The notes: generated by a model from the letters alone, not told the origin. A DNA stretch of 64,000 nt from an archaeon (GCA_029258795.1 JAPDKB010000008.1:1-64000); one strand, 5' to 3'; shown: positions 46,671 through 55,206, counted from the first letter of the stretch. Made by a program: numbers and translations.

Positions 46671-47072
46671 TTGAGAGATTGGATCGATGTTGTTGTAAAA
46701 TGGGGGTTGGAGGATGCGCAATACCTTATGAAAAAGGCAAGAGTCGAAATGTCGTGGGATGGAGAAGATACGGAGATGCAGCGCAAAATAACTGGCAGTA
46801 TAAGAAAAGAATTTAACGCCGCTCTCCAAGAAATAAAGAAGCAAAACGGTCTTTTGGGTAGCGAGGGCGAGATTGATACGCTCGAAATAAATTTAATACG
46901 CAAAATAGCTTGTAGGCACTGGCTGCAGGAATTGAAATCAATAGCGGAGCGCCGCAAGGTTCTGGGTGCTTCAAAGAAGATAAACGAGGCAATAAAAGAG
47001 GTGGAGAAGGAGATCAAGAATCTTCTGGAAGAAGCAGAACATATCTACATGAACAACAGCGCACTTTCTTAA
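46671..47072 (+). CDS. small helical hypothetical protein, TTG start
   Basis: 133 residues. TTG start with strong GGAGGTGAG eight bases before. The middle contains NGLLGSEGEIDTLE, the C-terminal 45 residues are a charged coiled coil (KKINEAIKEVEKEIKNLLEE). No family known to me. A decayed relative sits at 53615-53997 (LGREGEIDVLE...KEILEIIDQIEQLLE). Both loci follow a tRNA-Pro and share the leader type, so the gene travels or was duplicated with the tRNA. Confidence 0.6.
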   Translation: MRDWIDVVVKWGLEDAQYLMKKARVEMSWDGEDTEMQRKITGSIRKEFNAALQEIKKQNGLLGSEGEIDTLEINLIRKIACRHWLQELKSIAERRKVLGASKKINEAIKEVEKEIKNLLEEAEHIYMNNSALS

Positions 47073-47100
47073 TTTTTTAGAAAAAGTGGGGGTGGTAGGA

Positions 47101-47244
47101 ATGCGTGTATCCAATATTATTAGCAAGATTGTGCTGATAATAATAATTGTGCTTGCAATGTTTGGAGCGTATAATATAATCAAGATATTCATCTTATTTT
47201 TTGTTTATTTTTGGGAAATTTATCCAACAAAAAACCTGAGTTAA
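47101..47244 (+). CDS. possible tiny membrane peptide
   Basis: 47 residues, ATG with GGGGGTGG upstream. Residues about 6-37 are very hydrophobic (IVLIIIIVLAMFGAYN). Caution: its last 12 codons coincide with the recurrent T-tract and GGGAAATTTATCC motif, so the C terminus may be an accident of a terminator. It overlaps the hypE stop on the other strand by 4 bp. Confidence 0.35.
   Translation: MRVSNIISKIVLIIIIVLAMFGAYNIIKIFILFFVYFWEIYPTKNLS
47192..47225 (+). terminator. T-tract with GGGAAATTTATCC
   Basis: T-rich run 47192-47212 followed by GGGAAATTTATCC at 47213-47225. The core is identical to that of the minus-strand copy at 43394-43406. Confidence 0.4.
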
Positions 47245-48260
47245 CATATTCTTGGCACCATGCTACCATAAGGCATCTGGAGAATGCGTTTTCCCCCTAT
47301 AGTGGTTTGGATTACAACCTCCTCGTGCTCTTCGGTTGTGTAACCGGCTATGGCAGCATTTTTCTCGCCAGCTTTGTGCAGTGCTTGAAGCACATCCTCC
47401 GCTTTTTCCTTCACCACCGTCATCACAACCACTCCTTCATTCGCCATGGAGAACGGATCAAGCCCCAGCACCTCGCAGAAGTTCCTTACCTCTTGCCTTA
47501 TGGGGATTTTGCTCTCCTCAATCACCATACCAACATTGCTCTGCTCGGCTATCTCGTTAAGGGCTGCTGCGATTCCTCCCCGCGTCGCATCCTTCATGGA
47601 AGTTATTCCTCCTTCTTCCATCGCCCTTCTGACAAAATGCCAGACATGCTTGCAATCCGAGCTGGCTTCCAGCTCAAAATCAAGATTTTCTCTTGCAAGT
47701 AGCACTGCTACGCTGTGCTCTGCTATGTTGCTAGTTATTATCACCGCTTCACCTTTACAAGCGCCGCAATTTCTGATCCAAGAATGCGGATATTGCCTGT
47801 AACTTCTCACCACCTCCAGATTGTGCTCAAGCCACTCGTTTCTCTTTCCAATACATGCTGTGTTTATGATCATCTCAAAATCTCCCTTCATGGTTTTGGT
47901 GTCTCCCCCCAAAAGCTCAGCATCTATCTCTTTCATGTATTGCGAGATATCTGAAATAACTTGCAAAAACTTGTCCTTCTCGAGTTCCTCATTCATGACG
48001 AGAGAAAGTAGAAAAGATGAGGGCTGCGCACCCATAACAGCAACATCATTTGCTGACCCGCAGATCGCAAGTTTTCCGATGGTACCGCCGGGAAATATTA
48101 TTGGTTCAATAGTATGGCTGTCCGTAGTTATCACCATCTCGTCTGAGATAATAGCAGCATCCTCTCTGCTCTTCACATCAATTTTTGAGAACACGAATTT
48201 CTCCAGGAACTCCATCATTTTCTTACCGCCATCTCCTACATCCCCTACGCGCTCATCCAT
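47241..48260 (-). CDS. hypE: hydrogenase maturation factor HypE
   Basis: About 339 residues, PurM-like ATPase that dehydrates the carbamoyl on its C-terminal Cys to make the cyanide ligand of [NiFe] hydrogenase. Ends in PRIC as required. Seen: GGTIGKLAICGSANDVAVMGA, LGGDTKTM, TRGGIAAALNEIA. Unusual: about 15 extra residues (VVRSYRQYPHSWIRNCGACKG region, about 155-170) where the family normally passes directly from the IG strand to VR.GA.GD. Start overlaps hypF. Confidence 0.9.
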   Translation of the reverse strand: MDERVGDVGDGGKKMMEFLEKFVFSKIDVKSREDAAIISDEMVITTDSHTIEPIIFPGGTIGKLAICGSANDVAVMGAQPSSFLLSLVMNEELEKDKFLQVISDISQYMKEIDAELLGGDTKTMKGDFEMIINTACIGKRNEWLEHNLEVVRSYRQYPHSWIRNCGACKGEAVIITSNIAEHSVAVLLARENLDFELEASSDCKHVWHFVRRAMEEGGITSMKDATRGGIAAALNEIAEQSNVGMVIEESKIPIRQEVRNFCEVLGLDPFSMANEGVVVMTVVKEKAEDVLQALHKAGEKNAAIAGYTTEEHEEVVIQTTIGGKRILQMPYGSMVPRIC

Positions 48261-50580
48261 CAATCTCACCCAAAAACTTTGTGAGGTACGCCTGTCCTAA
48301 ACTTATTCCGTTATCTCCAACAGGCACTTCACTTGGAAGCACAACGTTGATTCCATGGTTCTGACAGATTTCCATAACCTTGCCAACAAAAATGGGGTTG
48401 ACCATCACACCGCCCGAAAGCACAACATCACACCCTTTTTTCCTTGCGTAATAACATGCTATTTCTGCCATTCCCGAAGCAAGGCATTCTATGGCTTCTC
48501 TCGCAACCTCTGCTCTGCTTACAACACCATCTTTTATTTTTTCATAACCTTCTTTTACGAAATTAGAAATTAAAAGTTCTTTAACCGTACCAGATTTAAA
48601 TGGCAAGTTTTCCCCTCCGTAAGGCGCGGGATAAACGCTCTTTTCTTCCTTTATCCTGAACGAAGGATAAAGCTCAATCTCCTTTTCCCATTGTGCTGCA
48701 AGCGCCTCAAGCTTCATAGCTCCCTCTCCCTCATACGTCATTCTTGAATGGATACCAAGAAGATTAGCTATCCCATCAAAGAATCTTCCAGCTGATGTGC
48801 AGGATATTGTGTTTATGCCTTCCCTCAGCGCTCTCGCTATAAGCTCAAACTCTCTATTCTTGTTTTGCTCACCGATTTCATCCTCAAGCACTCCTGCAAG
48901 ATGGAGCAAGGAAAGTTTTATTTTCTCCGGATTTAATGTTGATGCATCACCCCCTACCAGCTCAAACGGCTGGAGATGCCCTATTCTCCTGAACTCATTT
49001 TTGGTTAAATCAAGATAAAGTGCTTCGCACCCCCACACCGCTCCATCAAATCCATATCCTGTGCCATCGCAGCAGACTGCAACCGCTCTTTCCATCTTTT
49101 TCTCCATCATCGCCGCGAGAGCATGGGAAAAGTGATGCTGCACTCTGTAAAGCTTTGCGTTCATTCTTTCCGCTAGCTTTTCAGCAAAGAAAGTTGTGTT
49201 GTAAGCAGGATTCAGATCGCAGAGAACAGCATCCAGCTTTTTCACATCAAGCCAGTCGAGGAAACGGTGCACCACCTGTTTGAAGTGTGTGCTATATGTC
49301 TGGAAGTTGGAAGTATCACCAACGTACTGGCTGGGATAAACTACGCCATTTTTAACCACACAGATGGAGTTGTAGAGCTCGGCCCCCACACAAACCGCCG
49401 CCAGTTTTGCTCCAATTCTGAAGCTTGCCGGAATGAAACCCCTCGACCTTCTGATGAAGACAGGATTGCCATCGACAACTCTCATCACAGAGTCATCGCA
49501 CCTGTTCTCAATTTTCAAGTTGTGGATAAGGTAAGCGTCAGCTTCCATTTTCTCCATTACACTCTCATCTGTGAACATAGGCATGCCCGGCAGGTTTGCT
49601 GAGGTCATGATGATAGCATTGCAATTCATGTGGTTGAAAAGAATGTGATGCAGAGCTGAATAAGGAAGCATGATTCCAAGCGTGTGGAGGGAAGGTGCCA
49701 CCTCGTTCAGCAAGTCCCGCTTTTTCTTCCGAAGGATCACGATGGGTCTTGCACGAGATAGCAGTACTCTTTCCTCTTCCATGGTGATTTCACAAAGATT
49801 CCTCGCAACCCTCAAATCTCTCACCATTACGGCAAAGGGCTGCTGCTCCCTGCGCAGCATTTCTCTCATGCGCCTGACCGCATTTTCGTTGAAAGCGTCA
49901 CATGCCAAATGGTAGCCGCCCCACCCCTTGATTGCGATTATGGCTCCACCCTCAATCATGCGTGCTGCCAGTTTTACCGCTTCTAGATTCCTTGCGATTG
50001 CAACACCTTCTTTGTAAAGAATGTAAGATGGTCCGCATGCAGGACAGCACGTGGTTTGGGCATGGTATCTTCTGGATTCCACACTCTCATACTCATGCTT
50101 GCATTTTTCGCAGAGAGGGAAGGAAGCGAATGAGGTATAATCTCTGTCAAACGGAAATCCCTTGAAAATCGTGAAGCGCGGGCCGCAAGCAGTACATGAT
50201 GTGAATGGATACATGTACCTCCTGTCATTTTCATCCATCACTTCATTAAGGCATTCATCGCAGATTGCACTGTCAGGAGGGGGGAAGCTGATTTCAGACG
50301 AGACTCGGGATGATGAGCTCGCCCTTATCTCAAAAATCTCGGGAAGCTCCTCATTAACTCCCGCTTTTTCCACAACAACTTCATCTATCGATGCTATGGG
50401 TGGGAGCTCCTGTCTAACTCTTTTTATCAGCTCTTCGGGATTTCTATCCACAGCTATTTCAACCTCTCCTCCTCCCAGATTTTTCACATAGCCGCAGAAC
50501 TTCATCTCCCTCGCTATTCTGCATACCGTAGGTCTGAATCCAACTCCCTGCACCTTGCCACGCACAATCACTCTATACAT
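48253..50580 (-). CDS. hypF: carbamoyltransferase HypF
   Basis: About 775 residues, makes carbamoyl-AMP and passes it to HypE. In order: acylphosphatase domain (GKVQGVGFRPTVCR), two zinc-finger pairs (CDECLNEV / CTACGPR / CEKCKHEY / CPACGPSY), YrdC-like domain (IKGWGGYHLACDA), and Kae1-like domain with VQHHFSHALAAM and CCDGTGYG. Start set at the MYRVIVRGK methionine; earlier codons lack homology. Divergent from hypC over 37 bp. Confidence 0.95.
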   Translation of the reverse strand: MYRVIVRGKVQGVGFRPTVCRIAREMKFCGYVKNLGGGEVEIAVDRNPEELIKRVRQELPPIASIDEVVVEKAGVNEELPEIFEIRASSSSRVSSEISFPPPDSAICDECLNEVMDENDRRYMYPFTSCTACGPRFTIFKGFPFDRDYTSFASFPLCEKCKHEYESVESRRYHAQTTCCPACGPSYILYKEGVAIARNLEAVKLAARMIEGGAIIAIKGWGGYHLACDAFNENAVRRMREMLRREQQPFAVMVRDLRVARNLCEITMEEERVLLSRARPIVILRKKKRDLLNEVAPSLHTLGIMLPYSALHHILFNHMNCNAIIMTSANLPGMPMFTDESVMEKMEADAYLIHNLKIENRCDDSVMRVVDGNPVFIRRSRGFIPASFRIGAKLAAVCVGAELYNSICVVKNGVVYPSQYVGDTSNFQTYSTHFKQVVHRFLDWLDVKKLDAVLCDLNPAYNTTFFAEKLAERMNAKLYRVQHHFSHALAAMMEKKMERAVAVCCDGTGYGFDGAVWGCEALYLDLTKNEFRRIGHLQPFELVGGDASTLNPEKIKLSLLHLAGVLEDEIGEQNKNREFELIARALREGINTISCTSAGRFFDGIANLLGIHSRMTYEGEGAMKLEALAAQWEKEIELYPSFRIKEEKSVYPAPYGGENLPFKSGTVKELLISNFVKEGYEKIKDGVVSRAEVAREAIECLASGMAEIACYYARKKGCDVVLSGGVMVNPIFVGKVMEICQNHGINVVLPSEVPVGDNGISLGQAYLTKFLGEIDG

Positions 50581-50617
50581 CATTATTTGAACTTTAGCTT
50601 GGAAGAAATTAATAGGT

Positions 50618-50800
50618 ATGTGCATAGGTGTGCGTGGCAGGATTTTGGAAAAAGAAGGGAATCAGGCTATTGTGGATTTTGGAGGAGTTAAAAGGAAAAT
50701 CAGAGTTGATTTGACCCCGGAAGTTAGGGTTGGGGATGTTGTGATGGTGCATGCCGGTTTTTCTATAGCGGTTGTTAGAGATGGTGGGAATGGAGCGTGA
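50618..50800 (+). CDS. hypC: hydrogenase maturation chaperone HypC
   Basis: 60 residues starting MCIGV: Cys2 is the residue that carries the Fe(CN)2CO unit with HypD. The rest is the small OB-like barrel (VRVGDVVMVHAGFSIA). Slightly shorter than typical HypC. Overlaps hypD by 11 bp. Confidence 0.93.
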   Translation: MCIGVRGRILEKEGNQAIVDFGGVKRKIRVDLTPEVRVGDVVMVHAGFSIAVVRDGGNGA

Positions 50801-51863
50801 TGCTGAGTTGTGGATTGGAAAAATAAAGGAACTTGCTTCAGAGATAGATAGGGAAATTGCCATCCTCACGCTCTGTGGTACTCATGAAAACACGGTGGCT
50901 AGAGCAGGTATAAGAAGCTTGATGCCTGAAAACGTAAAGCTCGTGCCCGGACCGGGCTGTCCCGTGTGTGTCATCGTTGATGAAGAAATTGCGAAATTTA
51001 TGCATTTTCTTGAAAATGTTGATAGCATAGTCACATGCTTTGGGGATGTGGCGAAGCTTCCTTACAGGGGCAGATCCCTAAAAAGCGTTAATGGCAAAGG
51101 CAAACTGCATGTTGTTTACAGTGTTTTTGACGCCCTAAAGCTTGCAGAAAAAGTTTCAAAGCCAGTGGTTCATCTTGCAATCGGATTTGAGACCACGATG
51201 CCATCAACCGCTCTGGCTTTGCTTGATGCTCCGGAGAATTTTTACGTTCTCAACGCTCACAGATTTTTTATTCCAGCCATTTCTGCCTTGCTGAGCAGAA
51301 CAGCACGCAGAGTTGATGCTCTCATCAACCCCGGACACGTGTCTGCAATAGTGGGTGTTATACCTTACAGAGAAGTTGTGAAGAAGTTTCAAGTTCCCCA
51401 AGTTATATCCGGATTTGAGCCATTAGATGTGGTTGAGTCCATAGCTTTGCTGCTTGAGATGTTAAAGGAAGGAAAGGCTGAAGTTATCAACCAGTATCAC
51501 AGGGTTGTGAAGGAAGAGGGTAATGAGGAAGCTCTGAAACTATTAGATCAGGTGTTTACGAGAGATGATGTGGAATGGAGGGGGCTCAGGGTGATAGAGA
51601 AGAGCAAGCCCGCTTTAAAGAAAGAATTTGAGGAGAAGGATGCTGAAAAAGCTTTTGAAGACGTGTTTGATGATTTTGAATTTGAAGAGGATGAAAGGAA
51701 GAAAGCATGCAGGTGTGGAGATGTGCTGCTTGCCAACATAACCCCGCACGAGTGTCCTCTTTTCGGAAAGGTATGCGCACCATCCAATCCTATCGGACCG
51801 TGCATGGTCAGCATAGAGGGAGCGTGCAACATATGGTACGGGCTTGCTAGCAGAAAGTGGTGA
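50790..51863 (+). CDS. hypD: hydrogenase maturation factor HypD
   Basis: About 357 residues. Scaffold for assembling the Fe(CN)2CO centre. Seen: LTLCGTHENT, PGPGCPVC, GFETTMPSTA, and C-terminal cluster cysteines CRCGDVLLANITPHECPLF...CAPSNPIGPCMVS. With hypC on one strand and hypFE on the other, maturation genes for CN ligand synthesis are complete except hypA and hypB. No hydrogenase subunit is in the window. Confidence 0.95.
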   Translation: MERDAELWIGKIKELASEIDREIAILTLCGTHENTVARAGIRSLMPENVKLVPGPGCPVCVIVDEEIAKFMHFLENVDSIVTCFGDVAKLPYRGRSLKSVNGKGKLHVVYSVFDALKLAEKVSKPVVHLAIGFETTMPSTALALLDAPENFYVLNAHRFFIPAISALLSRTARRVDALINPGHVSAIVGVIPYREVVKKFQVPQVISGFEPLDVVESIALLLEMLKEGKAEVINQYHRVVKEEGNEEALKLLDQVFTRDDVEWRGLRVIEKSKPALKKEFEEKDAEKAFEDVFDDFEFEEDERKKACRCGDVLLANITPHECPLFGKVCAPSNPIGPCMVSIEGACNIWYGLASRKW

Positions 51864-52095
51864 AAACGTAACAAATTCAATTTGTATATGGTTTAGTGTG
51901 ATTGTAGTCCATTCGTCTATTTTTGAGAATGAATATTAGGAGGTAAATTGATAACCCATACCTAGATACGGTGGTTCTCTGAAGAGGGACTCTAATAGTT
52001 AAGATGAGTCGCTGATACAACTAAATCTTTTTAAAAATTCTACCTGACAGAAAAATTCTTACACTCAAAGGCATGGGTTAGCCTTGGGTTGTGAA

Positions 52096-52214
52096 GGGGC
52101 CGTGGTGTAGCTTGGTCATCATTCCGGCTTTGGGAGCCGGCGACCCCGGTTCAAATGCTGCAGCCCACAAACTAATCCTACAAGTTGCGGCTGAAAATCC
52201 GGGCGGCCCCACCA
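52096..52214 (+). tRNA. tRNA-Pro (TGG), T-loop intron, copy 2
   Basis: Differs from copy 1 by one base in the first 62 (C for T in the D-loop). Anticodon TGG; acceptor GGGGCCG/CGGCCCC; CCA encoded. The T-loop intron is shorter (about 40 nt) and different in sequence (GCTGCAGCC...GCGGC), but the same TTCA/TGAA central helix and AAT bulges are present. Confidence 0.93.
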
Positions 52215-52265
52215 GAGCCGGAGAGAATTGAATCTATTTCTTTGATGATCTGGTGTCCCGAGAAA
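52215..52265 (+). repeat. conserved box after tRNA-Pro, copy 2
   Basis: Same 22-nt block (52215-52236) and GTGTCCCGAGAAA (52253-52265) as after copy 1, with a different 16-nt spacer. The spacer here contains TTTGATGATC, which resembles box C of a C/D RNA, but no box D is visible. Confidence 0.7.
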
Positions 52266-52616
52266 ACAAAACTCACACTCCTACTTGTCCTTTGGGATGA
52301 GTTTAAAGTATTCTCAAAATATTTTGAAACTTGTTTAAACATTTGTAGGGGTTCTTTGACCAAAAACTATATAACCATTAAAAACAAAGACACTGTTAGC
52401 CCGAAACGAATGAGCTCAAAAGAGCAAACTTGGGACAGGCATGCGTTTTCTTTAGAGCGTAGTATGGTGCATGTGTTCGCTCCTCCCTTCACTTCTCCCC
52501 TCGAGGGAGGAGCGAGTTGATTGGCGAGAGGGCAATGAGAAAAGCTGCTGGATAGCCATACGTGCTTGAGGTGTCTATGGCGGGAAAAGAGGTTGTGGTT
52601 AAGGAGGTGAGGTGAG
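52266..52616 (+). promoter_or_regulatory. leader of the 52.6-kb coiled-coil gene
   Basis: 351 nt with no conserved gene. GCTCCTCCC pairs with GGGAGGAGC near 52475-52510, hiding a ribosome site that would serve a short TTG reading frame of 12 codons. Another strong site, AAGGAGGTGAGG, stands directly before the ATG at 52617. TATA-like ACTATATAACC near 52365. Confidence 0.4.
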
Positions 52617-52970
52617 ATGGGAGTAAAGGAAGTGGTTGATGATACAGATACCTCGAAGGAAGTGCTCAGAAAGGTTATTCTGGAGGAACTAGCAGATATA
52701 AAAAGAAGACTGGACAAACTAGATAAACTAGATGATATTGAGAGGAGAATCGATGATATTGAAGAGAGACTGAATAAGATAGAGAAAAGTGTAAGAAGAC
52801 TTAATTGGCGTGTGGGGGAGTTAGAAGAGGAAGTCGATTCCTTAAGACGTCGCTTAAGTGGGCGCCCCATTATCTTTGATGATGACAAGGTTCCGGTGAT
52901 CGAACCAACGCCTGCATTGGGCGGCATAATGAGCTGCGAGTGGGACAGATCCGGACAGAGCCTTGATTGA
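52617..52970 (+). CDS. coiled-coil hypothetical protein
   Basis: 117 residues. Residues about 15-80 form a long heptad-repeat coiled coil (LDKLDKLDDIERRIDDIEER), followed by a Pro-containing tail with PALGGIMSCEW. Strong AAGGAGGTGAGG site. No family; the helix repeats resemble many phage and surface spacer proteins only by composition. Confidence 0.6.
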   Translation: MGVKEVVDDTDTSKEVLRKVILEELADIKRRLDKLDKLDDIERRIDDIEERLNKIEKSVRRLNWRVGELEEEVDSLRRRLSGRPIIFDDDKVPVIEPTPALGGIMSCEWDRSGQSLD

Positions 52971-53247
52971 TTAACTTCGAACTAAAGCATATCCTAAAAT
53001 TTACGCGAATGCAACATTCTCTTAATTTTTTTCGAAATGACGTGACTGCGGAATTTTCCCTGACTAGAAAAGTATATAAGTGTTAAGGATTAAAGATGAC
53101 TCTGTTCAAAAAAACGAGTTCTTTATATTTGGTGTTGAAGCTTGGACGTGTTGGACATGTTGGTGTTTTTTCTACTCGAACATATGATCTCCTGTGTCCC
53201 GCTCCTCCAGTCAGGGAGGAGGGAACAGGAGGTGAGGAGGTGGGGTT
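52971..53247 (+). promoter_or_regulatory. promoter and leader of the 53.2-kb gene
   Basis: TATA-like AAAGTATATAAG near 53070, implying a leader of about 150 nt. TGTCCCGC at 53195-53202 is followed by CTCCTCC, a 5-nt loop and GGGAGGAG, a hairpin that can compete with the GGAGGTGAGGAGG ribosome site just before ATG 53248. Confidence 0.5.
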
Positions 53248-53610
53248 ATGAAGGATTTGGAATGGTTGATTGAAGTGACACAGCGAGAGCGTGAAAGGCA
53301 GTAGAAGTTACAGAATATGGAATTTATGAAGGTATTCAAGGAGATTGAGGAACTCGAGAGACAAAAGGAAGAGTATCGTAGTAAGGTTGAGGAAGTTGAG
53401 AAGCAGATACAAGAATTGGGGTCACGATTGAGATGTGCAGATGTGGATGAGAAATTTAGTTATTCGGTTGAGATTCGTAAAGATGTGGTAGTGTTCAGAG
53501 TGAGACGCCGAAGAGATATGAGTGTTGAGGGTCAGGTAGAGATTCCACATGATATGTTGCAAGGGTTTGTGGATTGGTTGAGACGGAAAGGTGTGATAGA
53601 TGTGAGGTGA
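53248..53610 (+). pseudogene. coiled-coil gene interrupted by in-frame TAG
   Basis: ATG 53248 has an excellent ribosome site (GGAGGTGAGGAGGTG) and reads 18 codons (MKDLEWLIEVTQRERERQ), then TAG at 53302-53304, then continues in the same frame as KLQN and a 97-residue coiled-coil protein (EIEELERQKEEYRSKVEEVE). The internal ATG 53317 has no ribosome site. So the intact gene was probably about 120 residues. Readthrough (for instance pyrrolysine) is conceivable, but other genes here end in TAG. A nonsense mutation is the simpler reading. Confidence 0.55.
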
Positions 53611-53614
53611 TGAA

Positions 53615-53997
53615 ATGCAGTATGAGGTGATCGGTGAGTGGGAGGCAGTGACCTTTCAGAGACAAAGGACCGAATAACAGAGATTCTGAAAAAGAGAGGC
53701 GTTGGGTATGGTGACGAGGGCGGGTAACAGTAGTATGTTGGGACGTGAGGGTGAAATCGATGTCCTTGAGACAGATGATCTGATGCAAAAGAAAGCTCTA
53801 GTATGCTGGCTAGAGAAAATGATGCTAATCGCACTTTGGCACTCCAACGATCTTACAACAAGCGTTCTCAAAAAATAGAAGAGATGGAGATAATAAAAGA
53901 GAAAGGCAAGACAACGTCCAAAGAGATTCTAGAGATCATAGATCAAATAGAACAATTACTAGAGGTATTAAAACAAAAGGTTTCTAGTTCTTCTTAA
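53615..53997 (+). pseudogene. frameshifted relative of the 46.7-kb small helical gene
   Basis: Three overlapping frames together resemble the 133-residue protein at 46671. First, SDLSETKDRITEILKKRG (about 53651-53700); second, from ATG 53708, NSSMLGREGEIDVLE matching NGLLGSEGEIDTLE; third, 53803-53997, KTTSKEILEIIDQIEQLLEV matching the C-terminal coiled coil. At least two frameshifts are needed. Total length (383 nt) is close to the intact gene (402 nt). Confidence 0.55.
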
Positions 53998-54016
53998 TTT
54001 TTTTGTATTTTGTAAG

Positions 54017-54052
54017 TTGGGTTTTATTTTTCGATTTATGGGAAAATTATCC
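54017..54052 (+). terminator. T-tract with GGGAAAATTATCC
   Basis: After the decayed gene, a T-rich run (53995-54039) ends in GGGAAAATTATCC at 54040-54052, one more member of the recurrent 3' motif. Confidence 0.35.
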
Positions 54053-54226
54053 AATTAAGTGGATTGTATCGTGTGTTGTGAGAAGGTTAGTCGAAATGAG
54101 AGATGAGTGTTGTCACGTTGGTGTGCTCAACGTAACAACAATAATCTATATAAAGATTTTTTCGCTCACAATATATCAACATATCACACGTGAGCTCCGC
54201 CCAGAAAAAGATGAAGGTGAGTGAAC

Positions 54227-54385
54227 TTGGTCATATACGTTAAGGTGATATGCCCGAAATGCGGCGGCACCTTTGAATGGAAATGGGGTCGTCAAAAAGG
54301 CGTGTGCGATATATGTGAGGCGGAGCTCACGATAAGGGATGTCAAGCTTGCCAAAGGCGAGATTTTGAAGCTATTGCAAGGTTGA
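54227..54385 (+). CDS. small zinc-ribbon protein, TTG start
   Basis: 52 residues. CPKCGG and CDIC form a four-Cys zinc ribbon, with a helical C-terminal 20 residues. TTG at 54227 has AAGGTGAG in front; a TATA-like CTATATAAAG lies near 54149. The AAGGTGAG, short 5' leader and tiny size are typical of the small genes in this region. Confidence 0.6.
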   Translation: MVIYVKVICPKCGGTFEWKWGRQKGVCDICEAELTIRDVKLAKGEILKLLQG

Positions 54386-54473
54386 TGAGATTTCTTGCAA
54401 AAACTGAAATTGGTTGTTGAAGTCATTGAAATTAATGTGTTTCGTGGATATTGGAAGCAAGCCAACACATTCT

Positions 54474-54680
54474 TCAAAAATCGTATCTTGGATCTCTCCC
54501 CCATCCACGGTACATTATACCTTCTATGTATACTCTAGGCGGAACGCTGCCTTCGAGGGGACCTTTAAGTAATTCTGCTCTTGAAAAAGCTGCATCTAAA
54601 GCCGCTTCCTCAGTAATGGGTCCACATATATTTTTCGCCCTTTCAAATACGTAGCTTTCCCTTCCAAACATTTTCAACAC
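54474..54680 (-). CDS. hypothetical small protein
   Basis: 68 residues, not recognised: helical N-terminal half (ITEEAALDAAFSRAELL), Gly/Arg/Tyr-rich end (YRGWGRDPRYDF). Twelve bases after the upstream minus-strand gene, so it is second in a two-gene operon divergent from tbp. Confidence 0.5.
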   Translation of the reverse strand: MLKMFGRESYVFERAKNICGPITEEAALDAAFSRAELLKGPLEGSVPPRVYIEGIMYRGWGRDPRYDF

Positions 54681-54692
54681 CCCCGTTGAAAT

Positions 54693-55061
54693 TTAGCTTA
54701 TGTGAGATATCTCCAAACTCTTGCAAGTTTGGGCAAGATCCTGCTCAAGGTTTATAATGTTCTTGTAGACGATCTCTTCCAAAAACGCTCTCACCTGTTT
54801 GGCAATTTCAGGAATATGCTTTTCATAAAGTTTTTTATTTTTCTTAAGATCATTCTCGACATTAACTACCTGCCTGTAAAGATTTTCAAGACCCCATAGT
54901 TCCTCGATTTTATTGTGATTTGCTGCTCCCGCTTTTGCTATGTTAAGTGCTTCCTTAACCTCATTAACGGCACCCAGCACACCTTGGTAAGTGAGCCGGG
55001 GATTTTCAAGAGATTTGATCGCACCATACACCTTTTTTTCAGCAAGTCTATATTCAAACAT
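54693..55061 (-). CDS. hypothetical helical protein
   Basis: 122 residues, nearly all helical, four predicted helices, not recognised. Ribosome site GGGGGTGG before ATG. Divergent from the TBP gene; the 145-bp spacer has TATA-like sequences for both directions. Confidence 0.55.
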   Translation of the reverse strand: MFEYRLAEKKVYGAIKSLENPRLTYQGVLGAVNEVKEALNIAKAGAANHNKIEELWGLENLYRQVVNVENDLKKNKKLYEKHIPEIAKQVRAFLEEIVYKNIINLEQDLAQTCKSLEISHIS

Positions 55062-55206
55062 CCCACAACCACCCCCAAAATTTTCTTGCTCTTTATTATG
55101 GTATTAAAAGTATTTAAATGTTTCGTTACTTTTAAGTGGTTACAATTTAAAAAGGTTAAACATTTAAAGATGTCCTCAAAATTTAAAAAGGCAAGGGGTG
55201 TGTGGT

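Noticed and set aside
54003-54224. 73-residue reading frame after the decayed small gene
   Set aside because: It is built on the T-tract and GGGAAAATTATCC motif and a promoter; no ribosome site, and it overlaps the leader of the zinc-ribbon gene.
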